Shown piece by piece: positions 36,151 to 45,850 of a stretch of DNA of 64,000 bases. Both the position numbers and the translations under genes were made by a program. The first letter of the stretch is position 1, and each line of letters starts with the position of its first letter. Below the pieces are notes generated by a model. The model searched no databases, was not told the DNA's origin, and was given only the letters and a program-made list of their open reading frames with translations. This stretch comes from Pseudomonas frederiksbergensis (lineage in GTDB: Bacteria; Pseudomonadota; Gammaproteobacteria; Pseudomonadales; Pseudomonadaceae): the NCBI RefSeq assembly GCF_001952935.1, contig NZ_CP018319.1, forward strand, positions 1,167,501 to 1,231,500, given 5' to 3'.

Positions 36151-36807
36151 TTACTTTCGACCTGCGTGCCACCGATCCAGTCCAATCAACACAAGCGCAA
36201 TGAAAAAAAACCCCACCAATACCCCCCCGGCATTCACAAACACCTGTGGATAACCCAGCTTCTCGACATCTATGAACGGATAGGGATAAACCGCCAGCAG
36301 ATGCCCGCGCCACAACGAATACGCGAAGTACACCACTGGATAGATCGCCCACGCAGCGATATGCCGCAGTCGCAACGCGCCTTTCGGCACACAGCACCAC
36401 CAATACGCCAGAAACAACAGCGGCATGACGTCATGCATCAGCTCATCGGCCAGCCATTGCCAGCCTTGTGGATGCCATAAATGGCGCAACAACACGTTGT
36501 ACGCCAGGCCGACCACGGCGATGCTCACGGCAACGCCGCTACTCACCCACGGCTGCAAAAACCAGCGGCGCGCCGCCGACTCGCGGGACGTCAGTTCACA
36601 CGTCAGCACGGTCGCCACCAGCGTATTGGTCAGCACCGTGAAATAGCTGAAGAAGCTGACCAGCCCGCCGAGCAGGCTGGCCTCCAGCGTCCAGCGTGAG
36701 TAGAAAATCAGGTACAGCTGAATGCTCAGTCCCGCCCAGCCGAGCACCGTCGCCACTGCAACAAAACGACGCCTCGCGGCGGCCCCCGGCGTCGAGAGGC
36801 TAACCAT
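36151..36807 (-). CDS. Pr6Pr family membrane protein
   Basis: A 218-residue integral membrane protein with six predicted spans. LGWAGLSIQLYLIF, FFSYFTVLTNTLVA and YNVLLRHLW, then DELMHDVMPLLFLAYW and IYPVVYFAYSLWRG, are the motifs of the Pr6Pr (FAR-17a/AIG1-like) family, whose function in bacteria is unknown. The ATG at 36807 lies two bases after the stop of the VF530 gene, so it is the second gene of a two-gene leftward unit. Confidence 0.8.
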   Translation of the reverse strand: MVSLSTPGAAARRRFVAVATVLGWAGLSIQLYLIFYSRWTLEASLLGGLVSFFSYFTVLTNTLVATVLTCELTSRESAARRWFLQPWVSSGVAVSIAVVGLAYNVLLRHLWHPQGWQWLADELMHDVMPLLFLAYWWCCVPKGALRLRHIAAWAIYPVVYFAYSLWRGHLLAVYPYPFIDVEKLGYPQVFVNAGGVLVGFFFIALVLIGLDRWHAGRK

Positions 36808-36809
36808 GC

Positions 36810-37040
36810 TCAGACCGGGCGCTTGGTGCGCATCAACTTCACGTATAAGCGTTCGACCTTTTCCCGCGCCCACGGGGTTTTGCGCAGGAAAGTCAGGCTC
36901 GACTTGATGCTCGGATCACTTTTGAAGCAGCGGATATCGATGCGTTCGGCCAGCCCCGACCACTCGTAGTGTTCAACCAGCGCGTTGAGGATTTGTTCCA
37001 GGGTCACGCCGTGCAGCGGGTTGTTGTTCTGTTCGGTCAT
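36810..37040 (-). CDS. VF530 family DNA-binding protein
   Basis: A 76-residue protein ([63 protein letters not shown]). This matches the VF530/DUF2132 family of small proteins, some with reported DNA-binding folds. The motif L--L-Y-W--L and the FLRKTPWAR segment are typical. Its cellular role is unknown. It is first of the pair with the Pr6Pr gene. Confidence 0.88.
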   Translation of the reverse strand: MTEQNNNPLHGVTLEQILNALVEHYEWSGLAERIDIRCFKSDPSIKSSLTFLRKTPWAREKVERLYVKLMRTKRPV

Positions 37041-37162
37041 GCCGGGCCTTTGCGCGAAGAAAGAATAAAGAAGCCGCGCACCTTAGCCGAGGGCTTCGAT
37101 GGGTGGAAGGGCTCAGTTAACTGTAGGCCAACGACAGCGATTTGCAGGAGCAAGAACAGCCC

Positions 37163-37255
37163 TGTAGGAGCAAAGCTTGCTCGCGAAAGCGTCTTGCCAG
37201 TCAAAATGGATGTTGGATCGAGCCGGCGCTATCGCGAGCAAGCTTTGCTCCTACA
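37163..37255. repeat. REP-type inverted repeat pair, TGTAGGAGCAAAGCTTGCTC family
   Basis: TGTAGGAGCAAAGCTTGCTC and CGCGA on the left pair with TCGCGAGCAAGCTTTGCTCC and TACA on the right, with an unpaired middle section. It is a variant of the TGTGGGAGCGGGCTTGCTC type. Confidence 0.82.
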
Positions 37256-37340
37256 ATTGCGCATTTTTTTTGCCAGTTAATACCCTGCGGCGACCGGTCG
37301 CAGACGACTGTTACCAAATCCGAAAAGCTGCATGTCAGTA

Positions 37341-37350
37341 AAAGCGCTTT
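37341..37350. promoter_or_regulatory. Short palindrome upstream of oprB
   Basis: AAAGCGCTTT is a perfect 10-bp palindrome about 115 bases before the oprB start codon. Its form resembles LacI-type operator cores (AAGCGCTT). It could be a sugar-regulator site but may be chance. Confidence 0.3.
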
Positions 37351-37464
37351 CTCTCTTTGTAACAGATCATTATCCTGCCGCCCTTAAGCTGAAACGCTTC
37401 ACTGCCCGATCCATCTCGTTGCGTTCAGTTCACCCCCCAGAAAAAGATCAGAATTTCTACTTAT

Positions 37465-38847
37465 ATGCCCGACTTCCCCACTCCGCGAGACAGCGCTGTC
37501 TTCACCCCTATTGCTCATCGAAAAGCCCTGAACCTGATCGGCGGATTCACCGCGTTGGGCCTCGCCACTTGCACCCAGGCCGCTCCGGCCTTCGATAGCG
37601 AGTCACCGTGGATGCTCGGCGACTGGAACGGCACGCGCACCGAACTTTCGGAAAAAGGCTACGACTTCAAGGTCGATTACACCGGCGAGATGGGCAGCAA
37701 TCTGCACGGCGGTTATGACCACGACCGTACCGCTCGCTACAGCGACCAGTTCGGCTTTGGCACTCATCTGAACTTGCAGAAAATTCTAGGCTGGGACGAC
37801 GCCGAATTTCAGCTGACCATCACCGAGCGCAACGGCAATAACATCAGCAACGACCGGATCAATGATCCGCGCGTGGGCGGGTTCACTTCGGCTCAGGAAG
37901 TCTGGGGCCGCGGGCAAACCTGGCGCCTGACGCAGATGTGGTATCAGCAGAAATTCTTCGATCAGAAGCTCGACATCAAAGTCGGCCGTTTCGGCGAAGG
38001 CGAAGATTTCAACAGCTTCCCCTGCGACTTCCAGAACCTGGCGTTCTGCGGCTCCCAGGTCGGTAACTGGGTGGGCGACATCTGGTACAACTGGCCGGTC
38101 AGCCAATGGGCGATGCGGGTCAAATATCACCTGACGCCCGAGCTGTACGCGCAAGTCGGCGCCTACGAGCAAAACCCGTCGAACCTTGATCGCGACAATG
38201 GTTTCAAGCTCAGCGGCAGCGGCACCCAGGGGGCGATCCTGCCGGTGGAACTGGTCTGGTCGCCGAAGCTCAACGGCCTGCCGGGCGAATACCGCGCCGG
38301 CTATTACTACAGCAATGCCAACGCCACCGACGCTTACAAGGACAGCAACGGTCAGCCGGCCGCCCTGAGTGGCGAGGCTTACCGCAGCGCGTCGAGCAAA
38401 CATGGCGTCTGGCTCGGTGTGCAGCAGCAATTGACCAGCCGCGCCAGCGACCACTCCCGCGGCCTGAGCGTGTTCGCCAACGGCACGATGCACGACAAGA
38501 AGACCAACGCCATCGACAACTATGTCCAGGCGGGCGTCGTCTACAAAGGCTTGTTCGATGCGCGCGCCAGGGACGACATCGGTTTCGCCCTGGCTCGGGT
38601 TCACGTCAACCCGGCCTATCGCAAAAACGCCGAGGCGACCAATCAGGCCCGCGCCGTGTTCGACTACAACGACCCGTCCTTCCTGCCACCGCAAGACACC
38701 GAATACAGCGCCGAACTCTATTACGGCGTGCACGTCACGAACTGGCTGACCGTGCGCCCGAACCTGCAGTACATCCGCCACCCCGGTGGCGTTGACCAGG
38801 TCGATGACGCGCTGATTGGCGGGATCAAGATCCAGTCGTCGTTCTAA
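37465..38847 (+). CDS. oprB: Carbohydrate-selective porin OprB
   Basis: A 460-residue outer-membrane porin. The N terminus has a signal-like segment (ALNLIGGFTALGLATCTQA), and the mature protein begins with FDSESPWMLGDWNGTRTELSEKGYDFKVDYTGEMGSNLHGG, the OprB signature. The rest alternates strands with aromatic ends and ends in GGIKIQSSF with a terminal Phe, as usual for outer-membrane porins. OprB admits glucose and other sugars. It sits directly upstream of gcd, which oxidises the glucose in the periplasm, so the pair forms a functional unit. Confidence 0.9.
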   Translation: MPDFPTPRDSAVFTPIAHRKALNLIGGFTALGLATCTQAAPAFDSESPWMLGDWNGTRTELSEKGYDFKVDYTGEMGSNLHGGYDHDRTARYSDQFGFGTHLNLQKILGWDDAEFQLTITERNGNNISNDRINDPRVGGFTSAQEVWGRGQTWRLTQMWYQQKFFDQKLDIKVGRFGEGEDFNSFPCDFQNLAFCGSQVGNWVGDIWYNWPVSQWAMRVKYHLTPELYAQVGAYEQNPSNLDRDNGFKLSGSGTQGAILPVELVWSPKLNGLPGEYRAGYYYSNANATDAYKDSNGQPAALSGEAYRSASSKHGVWLGVQQQLTSRASDHSRGLSVFANGTMHDKKTNAIDNYVQAGVVYKGLFDARARDDIGFALARVHVNPAYRKNAEATNQARAVFDYNDPSFLPPQDTEYSAELYYGVHVTNWLTVRPNLQYIRHPGGVDQVDDALIGGIKIQSSF

Positions 38848-38865
38848 CCAACACCACAACCCCCC

Positions 38866-38955
38866 TGTGGGAGCGGGCTTGCTCGCGAAGGGGCCGGTAG
38901 CCTCAACATCTATGTTGACTGAACCACCGCTTTCGCGAGCAAGCCCGCTCCCACA
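38866..38955. repeat. REP-type inverted repeat pair, TGTGGGAGCGGGCTTGCTC family
   Basis: TGTGGGAGCGGGCTTGCTCG, then CGAAGGGGC in the left arm and GCGAGCAAGCCCGCTCCCAC in the right arm. It separates oprB from gcd, so the two genes may not share one transcript throughout. Confidence 0.87.
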
Positions 38956-39061
38956 AGGACTGCATCGTCCCAACAGTTTTTATATGAACCCTGCCCACGC
39001 CGGATCGTCATCTACAGTGAACCTGCGCGGGACTACTTAAAACGTCACGGAGAACCACACT

Positions 39062-41470
39062 ATGAGCACTGATGGTGCTTTGAGTCGAAGCCGTCTGCTG
39101 CCGAGCCTGCTCGGTATCCTGCTTCTGCTAATGGGCCTGGCCATGCTGGCCGGGGGGATCAAGCTGAGCATGCTCGGCGGCTCGCTGTATTACCTGCTGG
39201 CCGGTATCGGCCTGGCATTGACCGGCGTGTTGCTGCTTGCCGACCGTTATGCCGCGCTGAGTCTGTACGCGATGGTGTTGTTCGCCAGTACCGTCTGGGC
39301 ACTGTGGGAAGTCGGCCTGGACTGGTGGCAACTGGTGCCACGCCTGGCGCTGCTCTTTGCCCTCGGTATCGTCATGCTGCTGCCATGGTTTCGTCGTCCA
39401 TTGCGTACCGGCGAATTCAACCCGGTCGGCACTGGCGTACTGAGCGCTGCCGTGGTCATTGCCGGTATCGCCGCGCTGGCCAGCCTGTTCACCAACCCCG
39501 GTGAAATCAAAGGCCAACTGGATCGCGACAGCGTGCCGGGCATGAGCAACACCGCCCCGGCCATGCCGGACGGTGACTGGAATTCCTACGGTCGCAGTGC
39601 CCATGGCGATCGTTACTCGCCACTGAGCCAGATCACCCCGCAGAACGTGAACAAACTCGTTCCGGCCTGGACCTTCCGCACCGGCGACCTGCCAGGGCCG
39701 AACGACCCGGGCGAAACCACCGCCGAAAACACCCCGCTCAAAGCCAACGGCATGCTCTATGTCTGCACGCCGCACAGCCAGGTGATCGCGCTGGACCCGG
39801 ACACCGGCAAGGAAATCTGGCGTTTCGACCCGAAGCTCTCCACGCAGAACGCGGCGAACTTCAAGGGTTGGGCGCACATGACCTGCCGTGGCGTGACCTA
39901 TCACGATGACGCCGCCTACGCATCCGAGCAGAGCCCTACCGGCACTGCCAACGCGCCAGTCGCCAGTGTTTGCCCGCGCCGGATCTTCCTGCCGACCGCC
40001 GACACCCGCCTGATCGCCCTGAACGCCGACACCGGCAAAATGTGCGAAGACTTCGGCAACGGTGGTCAGGTTGACCTGACGACCAACATCGGTGAATTCA
40101 CTGCCGGCGGTTACTACTCCACCTCTCCACCAGCGGTCACCAAAGACCTGGTGGTGATTGGCGGCCACGTCACCGACAACGTTTCCATCGACGAGCCAAG
40201 CGGCGTGATCCGCGCGTTCGACGTGCACACCGGCAAACTGGTGTGGAACTGGGACAGCGGCAACCCGGACGACACCACGCCGATTGCCGAAGGCAAGGTC
40301 TACACCCGCAACTCGCCGAACATGTGGTCGATCTTCAGCGTCGACGAAAAACTCGGCATGATCTACCTGCCGATGGGCAACCAGACCCCGGATCAGTTCG
40401 GTGGCGCACGCACCCCTGAATCGGAACTGCACGCCGCCGGCCTGACCGCCCTCGACATCGCCACCGGTAAAGTGCGCTGGCACTTCCAGTTCACTCACCA
40501 CGACCTGTGGGACATGGACGTCGGCGGCCAGCCAACCCTGATGGACCTGAAAACCGCTGACGGCGTCAAGCCAGCGGTACTCGCGTCCACCAAGCAAGGC
40601 AGCATCTACGTGCTGGACCGCAGCAATGGTCAGCCGATCGTGCCGATCAAGGAAATCCCGGTGCCGCAAGGCGCAGTGGAAGGCGACCACACTTCGCCGA
40701 CCCAACCGATGTCCGACCTGAACTTCGTGCCGCCGACCCTCAAGGAACGCGACATGTGGGGCGTGACCCCGTTCGATCAGATGCTGTGCCGGATCGACTT
40801 CAAATCCCTGCGCTACGACGGCATGTTCACGCCGCCATCGCTGCAAGGCTCGATCGTCTATCCCGGTAACTTCGGCGTGTTCGACTGGGGCGGCATCTCG
40901 GTTGACCCGGTGCGCCAGATTGCTTTCGTGAACCCGAGCTACATGGCGTTCAAATCGAAACTGATCCCGACCGCCGAAATCGCCAAACAAGGCCCTCGCG
41001 TCAGCGAAACCGAAGGCGTACAGCCCAACAAAGGCGCGCCTTACGGCGTGATCCTCGAAGCCCTGCTGTCGCCAATGGGCCTGCCGTGCCAGGCACCGGC
41101 CTGGGGTTACGTGGCCGCGGTCGACTTGACCACCAACAAAACCATCTGGATGCACAAGAACGGCACCGTGCGCGACAGCTCACCGGTTCCGATCCCGCTG
41201 AGCATGGGCGTGCCTAGCCTGGGTGGGGCCTTCACCACGGCCAGTGGCGTGGCCTTCCTGAGCGGCACCCTCGACCAATACCTGCGCGCCTACGACGTGA
41301 AAAACGGTAAACAGTTGTGGGAAGGCCGCCTGCCAGCCGGCGCACAAACCACGCCGATGACCTACACCGGCAAGGACGGCAAGCAATACGTGCTGGTCGT
41401 TGCGGGTGGTCATGGATCGCTGGGCACCAAGCAGGGTGATTATGTGATTGCGTACAAACTGTCCGAGTAA
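39062..41470 (+). CDS. gcd: PQQ-dependent glucose dehydrogenase, membrane-bound
   Basis: An 802-residue protein: five membrane helices (about 10-150), then the quinoprotein beta-propeller (DWNSYGRSAHGDRYSPLSQI, FRTGDLPGPNDPGETTAENTPLKANGMLYVCTPHSQVIALDPDTGKEIWRF, TTNIGEFTAGGYYSTSPP, WHFQFTHHDLWDMDVGGQPTLMDL, QLDQYLRAYD-like end). It oxidises glucose to gluconolactone in the periplasm and passes electrons to ubiquinone, using PQQ and a metal ion. The length and domain order are those of full-size Gcd. A terminator follows at 41491. Confidence 0.95.
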   Translation: MSTDGALSRSRLLPSLLGILLLLMGLAMLAGGIKLSMLGGSLYYLLAGIGLALTGVLLLADRYAALSLYAMVLFASTVWALWEVGLDWWQLVPRLALLFALGIVMLLPWFRRPLRTGEFNPVGTGVLSAAVVIAGIAALASLFTNPGEIKGQLDRDSVPGMSNTAPAMPDGDWNSYGRSAHGDRYSPLSQITPQNVNKLVPAWTFRTGDLPGPNDPGETTAENTPLKANGMLYVCTPHSQVIALDPDTGKEIWRFDPKLSTQNAANFKGWAHMTCRGVTYHDDAAYASEQSPTGTANAPVASVCPRRIFLPTADTRLIALNADTGKMCEDFGNGGQVDLTTNIGEFTAGGYYSTSPPAVTKDLVVIGGHVTDNVSIDEPSGVIRAFDVHTGKLVWNWDSGNPDDTTPIAEGKVYTRNSPNMWSIFSVDEKLGMIYLPMGNQTPDQFGGARTPESELHAAGLTALDIATGKVRWHFQFTHHDLWDMDVGGQPTLMDLKTADGVKPAVLASTKQGSIYVLDRSNGQPIVPIKEIPVPQGAVEGDHTSPTQPMSDLNFVPPTLKERDMWGVTPFDQMLCRIDFKSLRYDGMFTPPSLQGSIVYPGNFGVFDWGGISVDPVRQIAFVNPSYMAFKSKLIPTAEIAKQGPRVSETEGVQPNKGAPYGVILEALLSPMGLPCQAPAWGYVAAVDLTTNKTIWMHKNGTVRDSSPVPIPLSMGVPSLGGAFTTASGVAFLSGTLDQYLRAYDVKNGKQLWEGRLPAGAQTTPMTYTGKDGKQYVLVVAGGHGSLGTKQGDYVIAYKLSE

Positions 41471-41490
41471 GTTTTAGCGGCGGTTAAAGG

Positions 41491-41525
41491 AAAGGCGCCT
41501 CCCGTTTGGGGAGGCGCCTTTTTTG
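41491..41525. terminator. Bidirectional intrinsic terminator
   Basis: AAAGGCGCCTCC and GGGAGGCGCCTTTTTT form a 12-bp stem with a short loop. It serves gcd and perhaps the convergent delta-60 gene. Confidence 0.9.
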
Positions 41526-41561
41526 CGAGTGACTACTCAAATCGGCTCGGTGTGCGTTCAC

Positions 41562-42809
41562 TCAGGGTTGGTAGCCGAATACCTTGGGCAAGAATCTCTC
41601 AGCCATTTCATCACCCGCAATAACCAATCGACCATTGTCCTGAATATCCAACCCCGAGACGCCGCTCCCGCCTGGGCCTATGACCCACCCCTTGTCCGTG
41701 AATGTTTTATCGAAGCTCCCATCCTCAAGCACTCGCCCGAGTATCAATGCCTGTGAAATACCGCGCAGGCCCGCCGTTCCGGCCATGACGATGGCTTTAT
41801 TTTGTTGCAGAGCGCCCGCCGCCCAATCGGTTTGCTGCTCGGCATCAACCAAAGCGGGTTCGCCTTTATTGAACGAACCATCCGGTTGACCGTTTTCAGT
41901 GAATCTCATCACCAAAGCACTCCAATGGGGTAAGGAACCCTCTTTCTGATACGACCCCATTACCAGAATTCCCTGATCAACAGCATCAGCCTGCAACAAC
42001 ACTTTCGATGCTTTGTAATAGCCGGGGAGAGGCCCATACACGATAGATCCATATTCACCGAAATTCAGATCAGGCCAGCCATCAGCGTCGTAGCGATTCA
42101 AGAGAATACGATCTTCTCCTGAAGACAGAGTGACATAGCCGCCTGCAATGAGTTTTCCGCTCTTCAAGCGTGCAATGCTGTTAATGACCGTGTTCAAACC
42201 TCGGTATTGAACGGGATGTGTTCTGATCAACTCTCCCGTCACATCATTGACTGTCAGCAGTAATGTGGCGCCAGTGCCGATTCCTCCAGCAATGTCCACG
42301 TAGGGAAATGTCATTAAAAGTTCTCCGGGGGCCCCTGACACAACATCAACCTCCCCCAGAAAAATGCTGTATTCCGCATCGGGGCGCCCCTTGAAAACAA
42401 CTTTGCCGTCCACCCCGAATTGATGATCAGGGCTGCCCTTGTCGTCCAATCGGGCAAGAGCCGGCAAACCTTTCGAAAGGTTCAGTTGGAACCGTACTCC
42501 CGCCAACAATATCTTCCCATCAGGCTGAATCAGGATGCGGTTAACCCGGGTATCAAATCCTGCTTCGAACTCAACCAGCACACTACCGTTCATGCCGAAC
42601 GAGCGATCAACCGTGCCATGTTGATCCAGTCGAAACACTTCGCATGCCCTATTGGCCCAGACCGCGACGATCAAGCGATCCTGCTGATCTTTCGCCACAG
42701 CTCGACACTGCCCTTGTAATCCGGGAAAGCCGACGATACCTCCTGATCCGAAGGAGGGGTCCAGATTTCCTGTGTTCAATGCGGATACCAACTCAAAATT
42801 GCTGCTCAT
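41562..42809 (-). CDS. Delta-60 repeat protein
   Basis: A 415-residue protein without an obvious signal peptide (MSSNFELVSALNTGNLDPSFG). It has at least six copies of a delta-60-type repeat, each marked by a D--FG--G motif: GNLDPSFGSGGIV, GTVDRSFGMNGSV, GSPDHQFGVDGKV, GWPDLNFGEYGSI, then GQPDGSFNKG and GSFDKTFTDKGWV. Such repeats build beta-propeller-like folds. No enzyme motif was seen. The start at 42809 has an excellent GGGAGGAAAG site. Codon use is slightly less GC-biased than in the neighbours. Its function is unknown; extracellular or surface roles have been proposed for such repeats. Confidence 0.8.
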   Translation of the reverse strand: MSSNFELVSALNTGNLDPSFGSGGIVGFPGLQGQCRAVAKDQQDRLIVAVWANRACEVFRLDQHGTVDRSFGMNGSVLVEFEAGFDTRVNRILIQPDGKILLAGVRFQLNLSKGLPALARLDDKGSPDHQFGVDGKVVFKGRPDAEYSIFLGEVDVVSGAPGELLMTFPYVDIAGGIGTGATLLLTVNDVTGELIRTHPVQYRGLNTVINSIARLKSGKLIAGGYVTLSSGEDRILLNRYDADGWPDLNFGEYGSIVYGPLPGYYKASKVLLQADAVDQGILVMGSYQKEGSLPHWSALVMRFTENGQPDGSFNKGEPALVDAEQQTDWAAGALQQNKAIVMAGTAGLRGISQALILGRVLEDGSFDKTFTDKGWVIGPGGSGVSGLDIQDNGRLVIAGDEMAERFLPKVFGYQP

Positions 42810-43230
42810 CTTTCCTCCCTGACGCAAGCGATATGCAGTTCATTAATCATGTTGGCGTTGCACGGCATATCCTGCGGCGCGCGATAGTTTTGTGATGAGT
42901 GCCTGAAACCTCTCACCTGACTACTGAACCATGCTCTTCGCCTGCTGGGACCTGACAGAAATAACAGCGTTTGAATCCTTAAAAGCCAAACTGATGTCTT
43001 TGTATGCCAAGCAGCCCCAATCGTCCGCTGCGTAATTGCAGCTGGCGCAGCGAATCTGGCTCATGGCGGCATTCCCGCGTGTTGAAACGTCGGGCGAAAA
43101 GTGAGCTTGCGGTTGCCCAGTCAAACACACCTGTCAAAACCCTGAATACATAAGCTGAAATAGCCCGGCCCATTGAAACCACCCGCCACCTGCCCCATCT
43201 AACACCCATACCCAATTGCGCAGGTGCCCC
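42810..43230. other. Gap between delta-60 gene and Lon paralogue
   Basis: A 421-base, rather AT-rich region between two divergent genes, which must contain the promoter of each. A 47-codon reading frame on the minus strand (starting near 43064) has two CxxC-like cysteines but no supported homology. No REP element lies here. Confidence 0.5.
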
Positions 43231-45648
43231 ATGACCGACCAGCAAGAATTCCCCGAAGACCCGAGCGACTACGCCGACCCAGAGAACGCCGAACACCACT
43301 CCACCGGCAAAGGCCTCGCCCTGCCAGGCCAGAACCTGCCGGACAAGGTCTACATCATCCCGATCCACAACCGCCCGTTCTTCCCGGCCCAAGTGCTGCC
43401 GGTCATCGTCAATGAAGAACCGTGGGCGGAAACGCTGGATCTGGTGAGCAAATCCGATCACCACTCCCTGGCCCTGTTCTACATGGACACGCCCCAGGAA
43501 GACCCGCGTCATTTCGACACCTCGGCCCTGCCGCTCTACGGCACGCTGGTCAAGGTGCATCACGCCAGTCGCGAAAACGGCAAACTGCAATTCGTCGCCC
43601 AGGGCCTGACCCGCGTGCGCATTCGCACCTGGCTCAAGCACCATCGCCCGCCGTACCTGGTGGAAGTCGAATACCCGCACCAGCCCACCGAGCCGACCGA
43701 CGAGGTCAAGGCCTACGGCATGGCGCTGATCAACGCGATCAAGGAACTGCTGCCGCTCAACCCGCTGTACAGCGAAGAGCTGAAGAACTACCTCAACCGC
43801 TTCAGCCCCAACGATCCGTCGCCGCTGACCGACTTCGCCGCCGCCCTGACCTCGGCCACCGGCAGCGAGCTGCAAGAAGTGCTCGACTGCGTGCCCATGC
43901 TCAAACGCATGGAAAAAGTCCTGCCGATGCTGCGCAAGGAAGTCGAAGTCGCGCGCCTGCAAAAAGAGATTTCCGCTGAAGTTAACCGCAAGATCGGCGA
44001 GCATCAGCGCGAGTTCTTCCTCAAGGAGCAACTCAAGGTCATCCAGCAAGAGCTGGGGTTGACCAAAGACGACCGCAGCGCCGACATCGAGCAGTTCGAG
44101 CAACGGCTGACCGGCAAGGTTCTTCCGCCTCAGGCGCAAAAACGCGTCGAAGAGGAAATGAACAAACTGTCGATCCTTGAAACCGGCTCGCCGGAGTATG
44201 CGGTGACCCGCAACTACCTCGACTGGGCGACCTCGGTGCCGTGGGGCGTGTACGGCGAGGACAAACTCGACCTCAAGCACGCGCGCAAGGTGTTGGACAA
44301 ACACCATGCCGGCCTCGACGACATCAAGGACCGCATCCTCGAGTTCCTCGCGGTCGGCGCCTACAAAGGCGAGATCAGCGGCTCCATCGTGCTGCTGGTC
44401 GGCCCGCCGGGCGTGGGTAAAACCAGTGTCGGCAAATCCATCGCCGAATCCCTCGGCCGGCCGTTCTACCGCTTCAGCGTCGGCGGCATGCGCGATGAAG
44501 CCGAGATCAAGGGCCACCGCCGCACCTACATCGGCGCGCAACCGGGCAAACTCGTCCATGCGTTGAAAGATGTCGAAGTGATGAACCCGGTGATCATGCT
44601 CGACGAGATCGACAAGATGGGCCAGAGCTTCCAGGGCGACCCGGCCTCGGCGCTGCTGGAAACCCTCGACCCGGAACAGAACGTCGAATTCCTCGACCAC
44701 TACCTGGACTTGCGTCTGGACCTGTCGAAAGTGCTGTTCATCTGCACCGCCAACACCCTGGACTCGATCCCCGGCCCGTTGTTGGACCGGATGGAAGTGA
44801 TTCGCCTGTCGGGTTACATCACCGAAGAAAAAATCGCCATCGCCAAGCGTCACCTGTGGCCCAAGCAACTGGAGAAGGCCGGCGTGTCCAAAGGCAGTCT
44901 GTCGATCAGCGACAGCGCGTTGAAAGCGTTAATCGATGGCTACGCCCGCGAAGCCGGGGTACGACAGTTGGAAAAACAACTGGGCAAACTGGTGCGCAAA
45001 GCCGTGGTGAAACTGATCGACGAGCCGAAAGCGGTGATCAAGCTCGGGCCGAAAGACCTGGAAGCCTCACTCGGTCATCCGGTGTTCCGTAATGAACAAG
45101 TGCTGTCGGGGACTGGCGTGATCACGGGCCTGGCCTGGACCAGCATGGGCGGCGCGACCTTGCCGATCGAAGCCACGCGGATTCACACCTTGAACCGCGG
45201 CTTCAAACTCACCGGGCAATTGGGCGAAGTGATGAAGGAGTCGGCGGAAATCGCCTACAGCTACGTCAGCTCCAACCTCAAGTCGTTCGGCGGTGATCCA
45301 AAGTTCTTCGACGAAGCCTTCGTTCACCTGCACGTCCCGGAAGGCGCCACCCCGAAAGACGGCCCGAGTGCCGGGGTGACCATGGCCAGCGCTCTGCTCT
45401 CGCTCGCCCGAAACCAGCCACCGAAAAAAGGCATCGCCATGACCGGCGAACTGACGCTGACCGGGCATGTGCTGCCGATTGGCGGCGTGCGTGAAAAGGT
45501 GATTGCGGCGCGGCGGCAGAAGATCTTCGAGCTGATCCTGCCCGAGCCTAACCGCGGGAGCTTTGAGGAATTGCCGGATTATCTGAAGGAAGGGATTACC
45601 GTGCACTTTGCCAAGCGTTTTGCGGATGTGGCGAAAATCCTGTTCTAA
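43231..45648 (+). CDS. asrA: Second Lon-type ATP-dependent protease (AsrA-like)
   Basis: An 805-residue protein with the full Lon layout: N-terminal substrate domain (KVYIIPIHNRPFFPAQVLPVIV), coiled coil, AAA+ domain (Walker A GPPGVGKT at 391-398, Walker B MLDEIDK) and protease domain with Ser713 (KDGPSAGVTMASALLS) and Lys756 (GGVREKVIAA). The catalytic dyad is intact. The sequence differs from main Lon in its N terminus, and the gene order (protease, I42 inhibitor, YhhN) matches that remembered for P. aeruginosa PA0779 asrA, a heat- and aminoglycoside-stress protease. The ATG at 43231 follows CAGGTG. It probably degrades misfolded or regulatory proteins. Confidence 0.88.
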   Translation: MTDQQEFPEDPSDYADPENAEHHSTGKGLALPGQNLPDKVYIIPIHNRPFFPAQVLPVIVNEEPWAETLDLVSKSDHHSLALFYMDTPQEDPRHFDTSALPLYGTLVKVHHASRENGKLQFVAQGLTRVRIRTWLKHHRPPYLVEVEYPHQPTEPTDEVKAYGMALINAIKELLPLNPLYSEELKNYLNRFSPNDPSPLTDFAAALTSATGSELQEVLDCVPMLKRMEKVLPMLRKEVEVARLQKEISAEVNRKIGEHQREFFLKEQLKVIQQELGLTKDDRSADIEQFEQRLTGKVLPPQAQKRVEEEMNKLSILETGSPEYAVTRNYLDWATSVPWGVYGEDKLDLKHARKVLDKHHAGLDDIKDRILEFLAVGAYKGEISGSIVLLVGPPGVGKTSVGKSIAESLGRPFYRFSVGGMRDEAEIKGHRRTYIGAQPGKLVHALKDVEVMNPVIMLDEIDKMGQSFQGDPASALLETLDPEQNVEFLDHYLDLRLDLSKVLFICTANTLDSIPGPLLDRMEVIRLSGYITEEKIAIAKRHLWPKQLEKAGVSKGSLSISDSALKALIDGYAREAGVRQLEKQLGKLVRKAVVKLIDEPKAVIKLGPKDLEASLGHPVFRNEQVLSGTGVITGLAWTSMGGATLPIEATRIHTLNRGFKLTGQLGEVMKESAEIAYSYVSSNLKSFGGDPKFFDEAFVHLHVPEGATPKDGPSAGVTMASALLSLARNQPPKKGIAMTGELTLTGHVLPIGGVREKVIAARRQKIFELILPEPNRGSFEELPDYLKEGITVHFAKRFADVAKILF

Positions 45649-45659
45649 CCCCCGTAACT

Positions 45660-45770
45660 GATCGTTCCCACGCTCTGCGTGGGAATGCATCCTGTGACGC
45701 TCTGCGTCACGCTGGTGAAGGGACACGGAGCGTCCCGGGCGGCATTCCCACGCAGAGCGTGGGAACGATC
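45660..45770. repeat. REP-type inverted repeat pair, GATCGTTCCCACGC family
   Basis: Begins GATCGTTCCCACGCTCTGCG and ends CACGCAGAGCGTGGGAACGA. Internal arms (GACGCTCTGCGTCACGC / GGACACGGAGCGTCC) are also complementary in part. It lies between the Lon paralogue and the inhibitor gene. Confidence 0.87.
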
Positions 45771-45850
45771 ATCTCCCGCAACGCCGTCACAATTTGTCTC
45801 ATCTTCAGTTATGCTCGCCGTTCGTCGTGAATGCCGGAGCCACTGACCTT

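Larger units (their letters stand above)
37041..37464. other. Gap upstream of oprB with REP pair and AT-rich leader
   Basis: About 420 bases. It holds the inverted repeat at 37163-37255 and then an A/T-rich segment leading to the oprB start, with a perfect 10-bp palindrome AAAGCGCTTT at 37341-37350. No gene was recognised. Confidence 0.55.

Noticed and set aside
39128..41155. Open frame of about 675 codons opposite gcd
   Set aside because: A mirror effect of high-GC codon use. The opposite strand encodes a full-length Gcd.
42918..43064. A possible 47-codon gene with cysteine pairs on the minus strand
   Set aside because: No ribosome site or family is seen, so it is noted only in the gap entry.
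42979..44868. Open frame of about 630 codons opposite the Lon paralogue
   Set aside because: A shadow of the protease gene. It has no domain or start signal.
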